Source of the DNA: an uncultured Prevotellaceae bacterium
GTDB taxonomy: Bacteria > Bacteroidota > Bacteroidia > Bacteroidales > Bacteroidaceae
NCBI GenBank assembly: GCA_905202115.1
Contig: CAJKQZ010000074.1
Location: 1-10,752 of the forward strand
Direction of reading: 5' to 3'
DNA length: 10,752 bases
The first letter of the stretch is position 1, and every line of letters begins with the position of its first letter. Shown in pieces: positions 1 through 8,740 of this stretch. The notes under the pieces were generated by a model, which saw only the letters and a list, made by a program, of their open reading frames with translations, did no database searches and was not told where the DNA came from. Position numbers and translations under genes: made by a program.

Positions 1-3000
1 AACTCAGACCGTTCACATAGTGTAGATCTTTTCCGCTGACTGTTATGTTTATCTCGTCGCCGGCTGCATATGTGTTCTTGTCGGATTTGAGTGTGAGAGA
101 ACCTGAAACTTTGTCGTTCGAGTTGCTTACTCCTCCGTCGAGTTCAGTGGTTACGCACGAGATGTCGTATGCGTCTATAAGCCCGTTGCCGTTGATGTCG
201 CCAGCGCTTACGTAGTCGAAGTCGCTGTCGCCCCTACGCAGACCGGTATAATTCATGTAAGAGGTGAGATCGTTTTCGTCAATGCGCTTGTCGTGGTTGA
301 TGTCGCCCTGATATAAACTTTCTGTTCCAGCCACTTTGAATACGTAAAGCTCGCGGCCCGATCCGAAGTTGCCTGCGGCAGCGCTGATATGCATGCGAAT
401 GTAGCGCGCCGTCGGATTGCCATTGAATTTGAATGTCTTGGTAGATCCGTCTTTAGCCCATTCGAATTCTATGGGCTCGCTCCATGTCTGACGGTCGGTA
501 CTGTAGCTTATTGTGCCTTTCAGCAAGGTTCCGTTGCCGGCATCCTCTCGCGGCATGTATTCGAGGCGGTCGAGCGTGTTGACCGAACGGAGGTCTATCG
601 TCATGTCGGAGGGTACCGCTTCGCCTTTGCCCCATTTTGTGTGCCATATAGTCTTCTCGTCGAAGTCGAACAGTTTGTTTACGCCGCTTCCGCCCTGGTT
701 TTCACAAGTGGTCTGTGCCTTGATTCCCTTTATGGCCAGTTCCAAAGGATTGGCTTTTGTCGTTGCGCTGGCTGTGGTCCATTCGGAATGTCCGTCTTTG
801 TTGACAGCACGCACCTTAAAATCGTATTTCGTTTCGGGCTGCATTCCTTCAAAGGTAAATTCCGTGTCGCGAATGGTGGAGTATAGCATTCCGTCGTATT
901 CCACTTCGTAGAAATCGGCGTTTTGTACAGCTTTCCACGACGGGGTCAATGTGAAACAGCCTATGTTTTCGTCGGAAAAGGCGACGTTTGGTGCGGCGAG
1001 CGTTCCGCTTTGTTTCAGCAAACGGTCGGGCATGGAAAATTCGAAGCCCGTCACTTTTACTTCCACTTCGTTCGAGGAAATGTCGGTTTTGCCGATTTTT
1101 ACGAGCAGTTGCGGATTTTTTGTTATCGCTATTTTTGAGTATTCGCTGCCAGGTGTTGAAAAACGGTTCAGGTTAGGAGCCGCATTATAGTAATAAACGT
1201 TTTCGGATTTCTCGTAATCGGCGAGCGAAGTTGCCTGCACGAGCTTTATGTTCTTTTTGCCTACTTTCGCTTTTACTCCTTTGGGTTCGCAGCTTACGTT
1301 TATGCGCAGTTCCGTCTGCTTTTGCGGTTCGAAACCTTCGAATTCTCCTGTCGTAGAAGCGATTTTTACAGTAAGTTGACGTTTGTTTTTTATGGCAGTC
1401 GAGGTTACGGTGTTATTTACGCATACCCCGTTAAGATATTCCTGGCTTTTGCCGTCGTCGTCATACTCGTCGAAAGTCGAAACTCCGTCGCCGCACGAAT
1501 AGATCTCGTATGCCCGGAAATCTTTTCTTATCTGCGATGGATTGTTGTTGGGATTCGTCATCGGAATAATGGCATCGGCCTTCACGAATACGGGCAGTTT
1601 CCACAGCGGAGCGTCGTAGTTGTTTATTATGCGCCCGCCTTCGTAAGTATCTCCGTTGTAATAGTCCACCCATTTGCCTTCGGGCAAATAGATTCCGTCG
1701 CGTATGTCGTTTCCTTCCTTGTCGGCTTTGGTTTCCTTGTATATGGGAGCAATGAGGAAGTTCGGGCCGAAAAGGAACTGGTATTGCGTGCTTGTGCCGA
1801 GGGTGTAGTCGTTGGGATAGTCGAGGAACATGGCTCTGATAATGGGCTTCCCGTTCACGGCCTCGCGTGCAATGCTGTATGTGTAGGGCATAAGTTCGCT
1901 TTTCAGCTTTAGGTAGGAGCGGTTAATGCTTGCTGCCGGTTCGCCGAGGATTTCCGGATATTTCGGGTTGCTTCCCCAGCCGTCCATGTTTAGTTCCATA
2001 GGAGTGAAGGTCTTCCATTGGAATTCGCGCACGTTTACCGGCACGTTCTTTCCGCCGAAAATTCCGTCTACGTCGGATGTGATGTTCGGTTGCCCCGAGA
2101 GCCCCGAGCCTATGAACGTAGGAATGTGGAAGCGTATGTATTCCCAGTCGCCTCCGGTCTGGTCGCCGCTCCATATGCCTGCATAACGCTGTGTGCCGGC
2201 CCAGCCGTCGAGCGAAATTATGAACGGTCGGGCGTTAGAACCGTAGTATGGCATGATTTCGCCTACGTCGCTCACGCCGTTAAGCCCGAAACTGTATCCC
2301 CAGCCTACCCAGGCAACATCGGTCTTCAGTACGCGTACTCCTGCGTCGCGCACTTCTTTCACTATGTCGCGCTGAAGCAGCGGCTCTATACCCTCTTTGG
2401 GATGAAGGTCGCTTTGTGTCCAAAGACCTATTTCCACACCTTTTGAGCGGGCATAGTCTCCGAATTCCTTTAGGTTCTGAATGTTTCCGTCGAGTGTTGA
2501 TGTCTGGCCGTATCCTGCGCCGTATCCGTCGTTCGGAAGGAACCATCCGAGAGGCATGTCGTTGTGGATGTAGCGGTCGATTGCTGCCCGCGCCGAGAAT
2601 TGGTAATTGTTTTTTTCTCCGTTCAGACTTTCTTTGGTTCCTCCGTTATCTTTCTGGCTTTCTTTGTAACGTTTCCCGTCTTCGAACAGCATTGAGCCGT
2701 CTTCGGCTTCGAGCCAGTAGTCGCGGTTGTAGGCATTCAGGTGTCCTTCGTAGAATCCGAATTTAGGAAGCAGCACGGGATTTCCCGTAAGCCGGTAAAA
2801 ATCGTTCAGCAGTGCGGTGGCTCTGTTGTCGACCATAATGAAAACGTCGAGATAGTTTTCCTGGTGTGAGAGTATTGCCTTGCCTTTTTCTGTTTCGCCG
2901 AAGTCGTAGCGTCCTGGTTTGAATGTGTGCCACATAAGTCCGTAGCCTTTGGTGCTCCAATAGAAAGGAGTAGGCGAGGCCACTCCGCCGTCCACCCAGT

Positions 3001-3607
3001 TGTTTGTATTTTCTATCGCTATGCTTTTGCCTTTATGGCTGAAACGGCCGTTCTGCACGCCGCCGCCGTAAAAGTATTCATCCTCTCCGGCGCGCAGCGT
3101 AAGGGTGGTTTTGTTGTTTTCAAAGCTCACGGGTTGCAGGCTTTCCATTACTTTTTTGTCCATTTCCTTGTCGGTTACGGTCATTAAGCCTGTGTTGCGG
3201 TCGAGCTCTATTTCCACTCCGCGAGAGGATATCCTGATGTTCGAGGCGGAACTTTCCACTTCTATGTCGCCTGCTGCTCTCCGCGCGGAGTTGACAAGTA
3301 TTCTGGCTTCCGGCTTTGCCTGCGGATTGCGTACTATCCCGCCGTTGTCATCACGGAAAAGGCGGAAGATTTTGTTGCCGTAGAAATCTATCGTAAGGCA
3401 TTTGCCGTTGTCGTAAAGCACTTCGACAGTCGTGTTGTTTATCTTTTGCGCTTTAGTGATTTTTGCGGGATTGTCTTGCGCGATTCCGCTGATAAAAGGA
3501 ACGGCCGAGGCCGTTGTGGAATTCATGATTATTGTAGCGGCTGCCAATGGGAAAGATATTGCAATCATGGCACGCCTTATGCGCCGAAAGTGCTTAGGCT
3601 TTTTCAT
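1..3607 (-). CDS. Secreted multidomain GH31 glycoside hydrolase (FN3 + F5/8C + dockerin-like), C-terminus cut by window edge
   Basis: About 1,202 residues are visible, reading from ATG 3607 and leaving the window at base 1 without a stop. A Sec signal peptide (basic MKKPKHFRRIRR, hydrophobic core, ASA cleavage site near residue 34) exports it. An N-terminal beta-sandwich (about 45-270) leads into the GH31 barrel (about 281-620). In the barrel, Asp430 in KTDVAWVG sits at the nucleophile position and Asp482 in WSGDQTGGDW at the acid/base position. Beta-sandwich domains follow (to about 800), then FN3 (about 870-950), F5/8C or CBM32-like (about 955-1090) and a dockerin-like pair of calcium loops starting at Asp1102 (DINHDKRIDEND) and Asp1137 (DINGNGLIDAYD). 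A further beta-rich domain begins after residue 1160. The family cleaves alpha-glycosides. The non-WxDMNE nucleophile motif plus FN3/CBM32/dockerin layout suggests a GH31 alpha-N-acetylgalactosaminidase (mucin O-glycans), but alpha-galactosidase or alpha-glucosidase remain possible. GH31 is certain; the substrate is inference. Confidence 0.95.
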   Translation of the reverse strand, partial: MKKPKHFRRIRRAMIAISFPLAAATIIMNSTTASAVPFISGIAQDNPAKITKAQKINNTTVEVLYDNGKCLTIDFYGNKIFRLFRDDNGGIVRNPQAKPEARILVNSARRAAGDIEVESSASNIRISSRGVEIELDRNTGLMTVTDKEMDKKVMESLQPVSFENNKTTLTLRAGEDEYFYGGGVQNGRFSHKGKSIAIENTNNWVDGGVASPTPFYWSTKGYGLMWHTFKPGRYDFGETEKGKAILSHQENYLDVFIMVDNRATALLNDFYRLTGNPVLLPKFGFYEGHLNAYNRDYWLEAEDGSMLFEDGKRYKESQKDNGGTKESLNGEKNNYQFSARAAIDRYIHNDMPLGWFLPNDGYGAGYGQTSTLDGNIQNLKEFGDYARSKGVEIGLWTQSDLHPKEGIEPLLQRDIVKEVRDAGVRVLKTDVAWVGWGYSFGLNGVSDVGEIMPYYGSNARPFIISLDGWAGTQRYAGIWSGDQTGGDWEYIRFHIPTFIGSGLSGQPNITSDVDGIFGGKNVPVNVREFQWKTFTPMELNMDGWGSNPKYPEILGEPAASINRSYLKLKSELMPYTYSIAREAVNGKPIIRAMFLDYPNDYTLGTSTQYQFLFGPNFLIAPIYKETKADKEGNDIRDGIYLPEGKWVDYYNGDTYEGGRIINNYDAPLWKLPVFVKADAIIPMTNPNNNPSQIRKDFRAYEIYSCGDGVSTFDEYDDDGKSQEYLNGVCVNNTVTSTAIKNKRQLTVKIASTTGEFEGFEPQKQTELRINVSCEPKGVKAKVGKKNIKLVQATSLADYEKSENVYYYNAAPNLNRFSTPGSEYSKIAITKNPQLLVKIGKTDISSNEVEVKVTGFEFSMPDRLLKQSGTLAAPNVAFSDENIGCFTLTPSWKAVQNADFYEVEYDGMLYSTIRDTEFTFEGMQPETKYDFKVRAVNKDGHSEWTTASATTKANPLELAIKGIKAQTTCENQGGSGVNKLFDFDEKTIWHTKWGKGEAVPSDMTIDLRSVNTLDRLEYMPREDAGNGTLLKGTISYSTDRQTWSEPIEFEWAKDGSTKTFKFNGNPTARYIRMHISAAAGNFGSGRELYVFKVAGTESLYQGDINHDKRIDENDLTSYMNYTGLRRGDSDFDYVSAGDINGNGLIDAYDISCVTTELDGGVSNSNDKVSGSLTLKSDKNTYAAGDEINITVSGKDLHYVNGLS

Positions 3608-3639
3608 AGTTTAGAGTAAAAGTAATTAAGTGTTTGTTA

Positions 3640-3678
3640 TTCATGGCAAAAGTATAGCAAAGAATGCGTTGCACCAAA
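3640..3678 (-). promoter_or_regulatory. Bacteroidota sigma-ABfr-type promoter of the GH31 gene
   Basis: Read on the minus strand, TTTG (complement of 3675-3678) is followed after exactly 20 nt by TACTTTTG (complement of 3647-3654), a perfect match to the Bacteroidota -33/-7 consensus TTTG-N19-21-TAnnTTTG. Transcription would start near 3640, giving a leader of about 35 nt before ATG 3607. No Shine-Dalgarno is present, as is usual in this phylum. The -33 box lies inside the palindrome at 3674-3698, so a bound repressor or activator there would directly affect polymerase access. Confidence 0.8.
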
Positions 3679-3698
3679 TAAAAAATAATTTTATTTGG
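3674..3698. promoter_or_regulatory. Perfect palindrome overlapping the GH31 -33 box (candidate operator)
   Basis: CCAAATAAAA (3674-3683), five-base spacer AATAA, then TTTTATTTGG (3689-3698): 10-bp perfect arms. It contains the -33 TTTG of the GH31 promoter in its left arm. The symmetry and the position are directly visible; its use as a transcription-factor site is inference. An AT-rich chance palindrome is possible but less likely at this exact position. Confidence 0.5.
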
Positions 3699-3715
3699 CG
3701 TCGTAGCCGGTGCCG

Positions 3716-3763
3716 GTCTGCAAATTCCATGCCGCGGTTCGCACATGGGATTTCGATACAGAC
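3716..3763. promoter_or_regulatory. 48-bp imperfect inverted repeat upstream of the GH31 promoter
   Basis: The outer arms GTCTG (3716-3720) and CAGAC (3759-3763) match perfectly. The inner arms AAATTCCATG (3722-3731) and CATGGGATTT (3744-3753) match at 9 of 10 positions, with extra unpaired bases on the right side. It lies about 40-90 bp upstream of the -33 box, so it would not be in the GH31 leader transcript. It could be a regulator-binding site or part of a small RNA; nothing further supports either. A shorter palindrome, GTTGAT-A-ATCAAC, lies next to it at 3786-3798. Confidence 0.4.
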
Positions 3764-3811
3764 AAAAACGGTCACCTGTCAAGTAGTTGATAATCAACGG
3801 GTGTATATATA

Positions 3812-3857
3812 GCAAAAAATATGTCTGAGATATTTTGAATTATCTCAGACATATTTT
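3812..3857 (-). terminator. Rho-independent terminator downstream of the DUF5686 gene
   Basis: A perfect 17-bp stem (3816-3832 with 3841-3857) closes an 8-nt loop (3833-3840). On the minus strand the second arm runs directly into a run of T (complement of 3813-3818). It lies about 130 bp after the DUF5686 stop and before the GH31 promoter, so it insulates the two genes. The stem is AT-rich, with the only GC content in the GTCTGAG core. The reverse side also ends in T residues, so weak activity in the other direction is possible. Confidence 0.65.
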
Positions 3858-3901
3858 CGATTATCTCCCTTGTATTTTCAATTATCAGCGGGAAGTTTTT
3901 T
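3850..3901 (-). repeat. 52-bp dispersed repeat, copy 1 (inverted relative to copy 2 at 10701-10752)
   Basis: Read on the minus strand, this segment matches 10701-10752 on the plus strand at 49 of 52 positions. The three differences fall together just after CTTCCCGC. The last bases of the unit (CGAAAATATG) form the start of the terminator stem at 3816-3857, so the repeat probably extends through that hairpin. It lies in the gap between DUF5686 and GH31. No transposase or target duplication is visible. Confidence 0.8.
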
Positions 3902-3987
3902 TCGTTTTTTAGAAATATATTTTTTTTCTTAGGAATGTGATTTTTTATTTCCTGTGCGGTTTCTATTTTTTCGGGAAAGGTATTTCT

Positions 3988-6612
3988 TCAGAACGTCATG
4001 CGGAGCATTAGCCGGATTCCCCATTTGTTTGTGTCGGGATCGTTGAGGTAGTTCAGGCGTCGCACGTATTCCACATGGAGTATCTTGAATATGTTGTGTA
4101 TGCCGGCTATGACTTCGAAGTATGGTTTGTTTTTGTCCATGACTTTGCTTTGGTATTTGAACGTTCCGTCGCTTTTGAATTCTCCCGGGAAATAGAACAG
4201 GCGGCTGTCGTTTGCATTTTTCTCGAGCAGCGGGTTATTTTTGTCGGTAAGAGTTCCCCAAAGCATGTTGAAGCCGATGTATTCGCGCCATTTGAGCTTG
4301 CGTATGAGAGGAATACGGTTGAAAATCTTTCCGTTCATGTCCCAGCCGGTCATTAATGAAACGAAACGGTCGTTCATGAATTCCATGTTGTCGATGAGCG
4401 AGAATGTCTGGCGCTCTTTTATGTACGACAGGTTGGCCGCCGGCATTATGAGCAAGGGAAAAGGCACTTTGTTCCACTGTATTCCGCCGCTAAGATAGGT
4501 GTCTATTCTTCCCCATGACGACATGTACAGGCGTTTGTATATTGTGGCTTCGGTGTAGTTGTATGTGTAGTCGCTCCCGAGCACGTTTTTGAATCCCATT
4601 GTATGGTTGAGTTCGAAAATAGGTGCATCGTTGTTGGTGGCAATGCGTCGTTGTTTCGTGTTTATGTAGGTGACTCCCGGTTGGAAACGCAGGCCGAGCA
4701 TAAGGTCGGTTGTGTTCAGTTTTTTGAGATAGGAACTTTTGTCTCTTGACGGTGTGCCCGCTCCGTCGAGAGGCTGGTAGAAAAGCGCTGCGGTGGCTTC
4801 GTTGCTTTCATTCTTGACCTGTGCTGTGAATTTAAGCCCGTTGCCCCATTCGCTTTCATACAGCATGCGCAGTTTGCGCACATAATTCATGTGGTTCACC
4901 TTTTTCCAGTGGAAAGATGTGAACACGTTGTCCTTGTCGGTGGGCATGAATTTGTCGGAGGGCGAAGCGTCGTCGTACTGATAGGTGAAGGTAAGATTCT
5001 TTACAGGAAACTCGCGCGGCAGATAGGCTTTGCGGTTGAAAGAATAGGTTACCTCGCCCATGCCTTTCCATTTATGGTCTTTGAAACCGTAAGCCACATA
5101 TCCTTTGGCAAACAAATGCGGATTCAGGTTGGCTGTGGTCTGTCCGCTGAGGCGTAGCCGGAATCCGTCGACGAAGTTATGAGAGAATATGGTGTTTATC
5201 GGGCCTATGTCGACCTTGCTTGGCTTCTCGCGGTTGGTGGATGTTTCCACGAAGTTCTCTATGAACGCTTTTGCCACAAAGAGTATGAAGCGGAAACCTT
5301 TGATAGACTCCATTTTCTTGAGAAAGTCGTTCATAGAACTCTCTTTGGATGTGAGCGGAGTGGGACGTACTGAATCCCAAAAGGCGTCGTCTTGCATCAT
5401 AGCGTTGACTTCGAGGCGCTCGTTGCCGAGGAATTTGAAACTCTTGTCGGGAATCTCCTGCAAAGAATAGTTGCTGTAATGAGTGTCGCGCTTTATGTGA
5501 AATTTTGAAACGGCGCTTATAATGCTCATCTGCACTATCATGTTGTCGTTGGTAAGCACCTGTTCTCCCGTAGGCAGGGTTTGGAATTCCTGTGTTACTA
5601 TCATGTCGCTTACAAAGTTCACTCCGTTGTTTTTTGGAATGTTTAGTGTGGCTTTGTGAACGCGGTAGGTTGAATCGGTCATGATGTAAAGGCTGCCGTT
5701 GAACCCGAAGTCCTGTGAATTGTTTGGAGTGAAAGTTACTTCGAAGCAGCGCACTCCGTCTACATCGAGAGTGTCGGCTATAAAATACCGGTAGAACGAA
5801 ATTCCGTTTGTAGATGACAGTGGGCTTACGAAATCGCTTTGAAGCACGTGGATGTTGTTGTCGTATATGTCGACGTCGGTGAATACGTCCTCAATCATTG
5901 TGGTTACGATGTCGCCGGTGTTGAAGAATTCATTGAGACCGGTAGATTTGCGTCCCTCGATGATAGTTTTGTCAACATTGCCGTCTTTCTTGAAGATTCG
6001 TTTCGAAAAATTTTCGTCCACAGAAATCGGCAGTATAAGCTTTCCTGTTTCAGGGCACGTCTCTACGCGCTCCTTGAGAAACGGCATTTTCTTGAATTTA
6101 CCGTCTTCAAATACTTTTTCGGTGAATTCGTTGAACGCAAAAGTTATTTTCTCATACTTTTGATAGCTGAAATAGTCGTGCTGTTTTAAATCGCTATGTT
6201 TTTTTGCCGCTATTACCTTGCGCATAAGCTCTACGGCAGGATTGTTTTTGCGGTCGTATTTCTTTTTCTTTCCTTTGACACTTACTCCTTTTATGGCCTG
6301 CGAATTCATTTCGAGGCGGACTTTCAAGTTGTCGATAGGGCCGCTTATAGGTATTTCTATCTTCGTAAATCCTACCGACGAAACCGTTAGCTTGTTCCAG
6401 CCTTTGCGGTAAGGAACCGAGAACTTTCCGTCCGTGTCGGTGGCTGCGCCTACGCCTTTGCCTTCGTAATAAACATTGACGTAGGGTAAAGGTGCTCCCG
6501 ACTTGGCGTCGACAACCGTTCCGCTCACGGTCTGGGCCATGAGGCGCCCGTTTTGTGCTGAAAGCAAAACAACGGTAATTGAAAACAGCAGGTATTTGAA
6601 CTTGTTTGGCAC
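3988..6612 (-). CDS. Outer-membrane DUF5686 protein with N-terminal CarboxypepD_reg-like domain
   Basis: 874 residues. A Sec signal peptide (residues 1-27, FSITVVLLSA core) precedes a carboxypeptidase-regulatory-like beta-sandwich (about 28-102; SGTVVDAKSGAPLPYVNV and TDTDGKF are typical). The DUF5686 region follows from about residue 105, beginning with the family hallmark RKNNPAVELMRKVI. The second half alternates aromatic and polar residues as in beta-barrel strands and the protein ends MLRMTF, a terminal Phe typical of a BamA-recognised outer-membrane signal. There is no TonB box or plug, so it is not a SusC-type transporter. Its function is unknown. The start is GTG at 6612: an in-frame TAA lies five codons upstream and the next Met is residue 25, after the signal core. 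It lies 127 bp after the inositol synthase gene, with a hairpin between. Confidence 0.9.
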   Translation of the reverse strand: MPNKFKYLLFSITVVLLSAQNGRLMAQTVSGTVVDAKSGAPLPYVNVYYEGKGVGAATDTDGKFSVPYRKGWNKLTVSSVGFTKIEIPISGPIDNLKVRLEMNSQAIKGVSVKGKKKKYDRKNNPAVELMRKVIAAKKHSDLKQHDYFSYQKYEKITFAFNEFTEKVFEDGKFKKMPFLKERVETCPETGKLILPISVDENFSKRIFKKDGNVDKTIIEGRKSTGLNEFFNTGDIVTTMIEDVFTDVDIYDNNIHVLQSDFVSPLSSTNGISFYRYFIADTLDVDGVRCFEVTFTPNNSQDFGFNGSLYIMTDSTYRVHKATLNIPKNNGVNFVSDMIVTQEFQTLPTGEQVLTNDNMIVQMSIISAVSKFHIKRDTHYSNYSLQEIPDKSFKFLGNERLEVNAMMQDDAFWDSVRPTPLTSKESSMNDFLKKMESIKGFRFILFVAKAFIENFVETSTNREKPSKVDIGPINTIFSHNFVDGFRLRLSGQTTANLNPHLFAKGYVAYGFKDHKWKGMGEVTYSFNRKAYLPREFPVKNLTFTYQYDDASPSDKFMPTDKDNVFTSFHWKKVNHMNYVRKLRMLYESEWGNGLKFTAQVKNESNEATAALFYQPLDGAGTPSRDKSSYLKKLNTTDLMLGLRFQPGVTYINTKQRRIATNNDAPIFELNHTMGFKNVLGSDYTYNYTEATIYKRLYMSSWGRIDTYLSGGIQWNKVPFPLLIMPAANLSYIKERQTFSLIDNMEFMNDRFVSLMTGWDMNGKIFNRIPLIRKLKWREYIGFNMLWGTLTDKNNPLLEKNANDSRLFYFPGEFKSDGTFKYQSKVMDKNKPYFEVIAGIHNIFKILHVEYVRRLNYLNDPDTNKWGIRLMLRMTF

Positions 6613-6639
6613 TTTGGTAGTTTGTTACGTTGGTATTTT

Positions 6640-6686
6640 AAACAAAAGCTCCGTCTCCACAAAAAATTGCGGCGGCGAAGCTTTTA
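6640..6686 (-). terminator. Hairpin with T-rich tail after the inositol synthase gene (likely terminator or attenuator)
   Basis: Arms 6676-6685 and 6644-6653 pair over 10 bp with one G-T wobble; the interior is GC-rich and could pair partly. On the minus strand the stem closes into TTTTGTTT. It begins about 55 bp after the inositol synthase stop. Only about 30 bp remain before the GTG of the DUF5686 gene and no good TAnnTTTG box is seen there, so incomplete termination (read-through) may supply that gene. Confidence 0.5.
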
Positions 6687-6709
6687 TATTGTTATCTCGG
6701 TGTCGTGCA

Positions 6710-6733
6710 ACTCGTATAATGAGTTTTACGAGT
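6710..6733. other. Short perfect inverted repeat just after the inositol synthase stop codon
   Basis: ACTCGTA (6710-6716) and TACGAGT (6727-6733) form a 7-bp perfect stem with a 10-nt loop, starting a few bases after the TGA of the inositol synthase gene. No T run follows on the minus strand, so it is not a classical terminator by itself. It may stabilise the 3' end or add to the next hairpin. Confidence 0.4.
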
Positions 6734-6739
6734 GCATGA

Positions 6740-8047
<1,308 letters not shown>

Positions 8048-8064
8048 TTCTGTTATTCTGTTAC

Positions 8065-8081
8065 AACGATAAAATATCGTT
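8065..8081. promoter_or_regulatory. Palindrome upstream of the inositol synthase start
   Basis: AACGATA (8065-8071), spacer AAA, TATCGTT (8075-8081): 7-bp perfect arms, 18 bp upstream of ATG 8047. It could be an operator or a small mRNA hairpin in the leader. On the minus strand the centre reads TATTTTAT, only a weak match to the -7 consensus and without a TTTG at the right distance, so an independent promoter is not well supported. Confidence 0.35.
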
Positions 8082-8110
8082 TGTTTTTATTACAATAATG
8101 TTTGTTGTTT

Positions 8111-8707
8111 TTATTTTTTCTTGAATTTAAGACCTATCTGCATACCGCTGTAGTTTTTTGCCATTGTGGCAATTGTAGAAATTGCAGAACTGTTTGTCTG
8201 TAATGTGCTGAGACCTTGCACTAAGGTCAGTATTTTGTCGGCATTGCAGGTAATCTCTAACGAGCTGCCTAAGTTTGCTGTCGTGGTGATGGCCTTTTTG
8301 GATAGTGCAGGAGTGAAAGTCAGTTTATCGTCTTTGAACAGGTATGTGCCTTTCGCTGTTTTTTGGGAATCTTTCTTGAATGTGCATGTGTATGTACTGT
8401 CATCCGAAAAGGTCAGGGTTAAGTCGTTGGGAGCGATTCCTTGTTTTTCAAGAATAGAGTTTATTTGGCTTTCTATTTTCGAGGAAGCCAATTTGCCGCC
8501 GGCTTGTGCCAGCAGATTGTCGGATGTGAATTTTATGTCGGCGCTCTCATAAATCCAGGTACCTGTAATTTTGTCGGTGCTGGAGCCTGTTATCGATGAA
8601 ATTGCCGATTTGGCTTTGGCCAGAATATCTGATAAACTTTGTGCCTGTAGATTGCAAAAAGAAACGGAACAAAATATAAATGTTGCGGAAATCAGTTTTA
8701 ATAGCAT
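8111..8707 (-). CDS. Exported DUF4923 family protein (lipocalin-like), function unknown
   Basis: 198 residues. A Sec signal peptide (LLKLISATFIFCSVSF core) has a probable cleavage site after Ala22 (LQA|QS). The cysteines in the leader do not form a convincing lipobox, so it is predicted soluble periplasmic or surface-released rather than a lipoprotein. The mature part starts with a short helix (SLSDILAKAKSAIS), then ITGTWIYESADIKFTSDN (47-64), a helical insert (65-90), a run of beta strands (TLTFSDDSTYTCTF, KGTYLFKDDKLTFTP) and the C-terminal YSGMQIGLKFKKK. The GTW opening and YxGMxxGxxFKK ending match what is known of Bacteroidales DUF4923 proteins. It lies 33 bp after trxB and 63 bp before the inositol synthase, so it is likely in the same operon. 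The family assignment is from recalled pattern, not a search. Confidence 0.85.
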   Translation of the reverse strand: MLLKLISATFIFCSVSFCNLQAQSLSDILAKAKSAISSITGSSTDKITGTWIYESADIKFTSDNLLAQAGGKLASSKIESQINSILEKQGIAPNDLTLTFSDDSTYTCTFKKDSQKTAKGTYLFKDDKLTFTPALSKKAITTTANLGSSLEITCNADKILTLVQGLSTLQTNSSAISTIATMAKNYSGMQIGLKFKKK

Positions 8708-8740
8708 TTTATTACTTTGTTTTATTGTGTGTGAATCGTT

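Noticed and set aside
389..911. Plus-strand open frames of 130-165 codons here and many similar ones elsewhere (for example 1322-1912, 2018-2446, 5839-6189, 7454-7840)
   Set aside because: They lie opposite well-supported minus-strand genes, have low-complexity or unrecognisable translations, and have no promoter; they follow from the codon bias of the real genes.
1..3607. Polysaccharide utilisation locus in this window
   Set aside because: Only the single glycosidase is seen; no SusC/SusD pair, hybrid two-component sensor or sulfatase is present. The left neighbour is outside the window.
3594..3815. Small minus-strand open frame covering the GH31 promoter and start
   Set aside because: It overlaps the terminator flank, the palindromes and the GH31 start in another frame, and its translation has no recognisable features.
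3988..6612. TonB-dependent SusC-like transporter
   Set aside because: It shares the CarboxypepD_reg-like N-terminus and a terminal Phe, but lacks a plug domain and TonB box, and the RKNNPAVELMRKVI block points to DUF5686. No SusD partner is present.
8111..8707. Lipoprotein signal in the DUF4923 protein (Cys13, Cys18)
   Set aside because: The residues before both cysteines do not fit a lipobox, and an ordinary LQA cleavage site follows; neither Cys is followed by a typical mature lipoprotein start.
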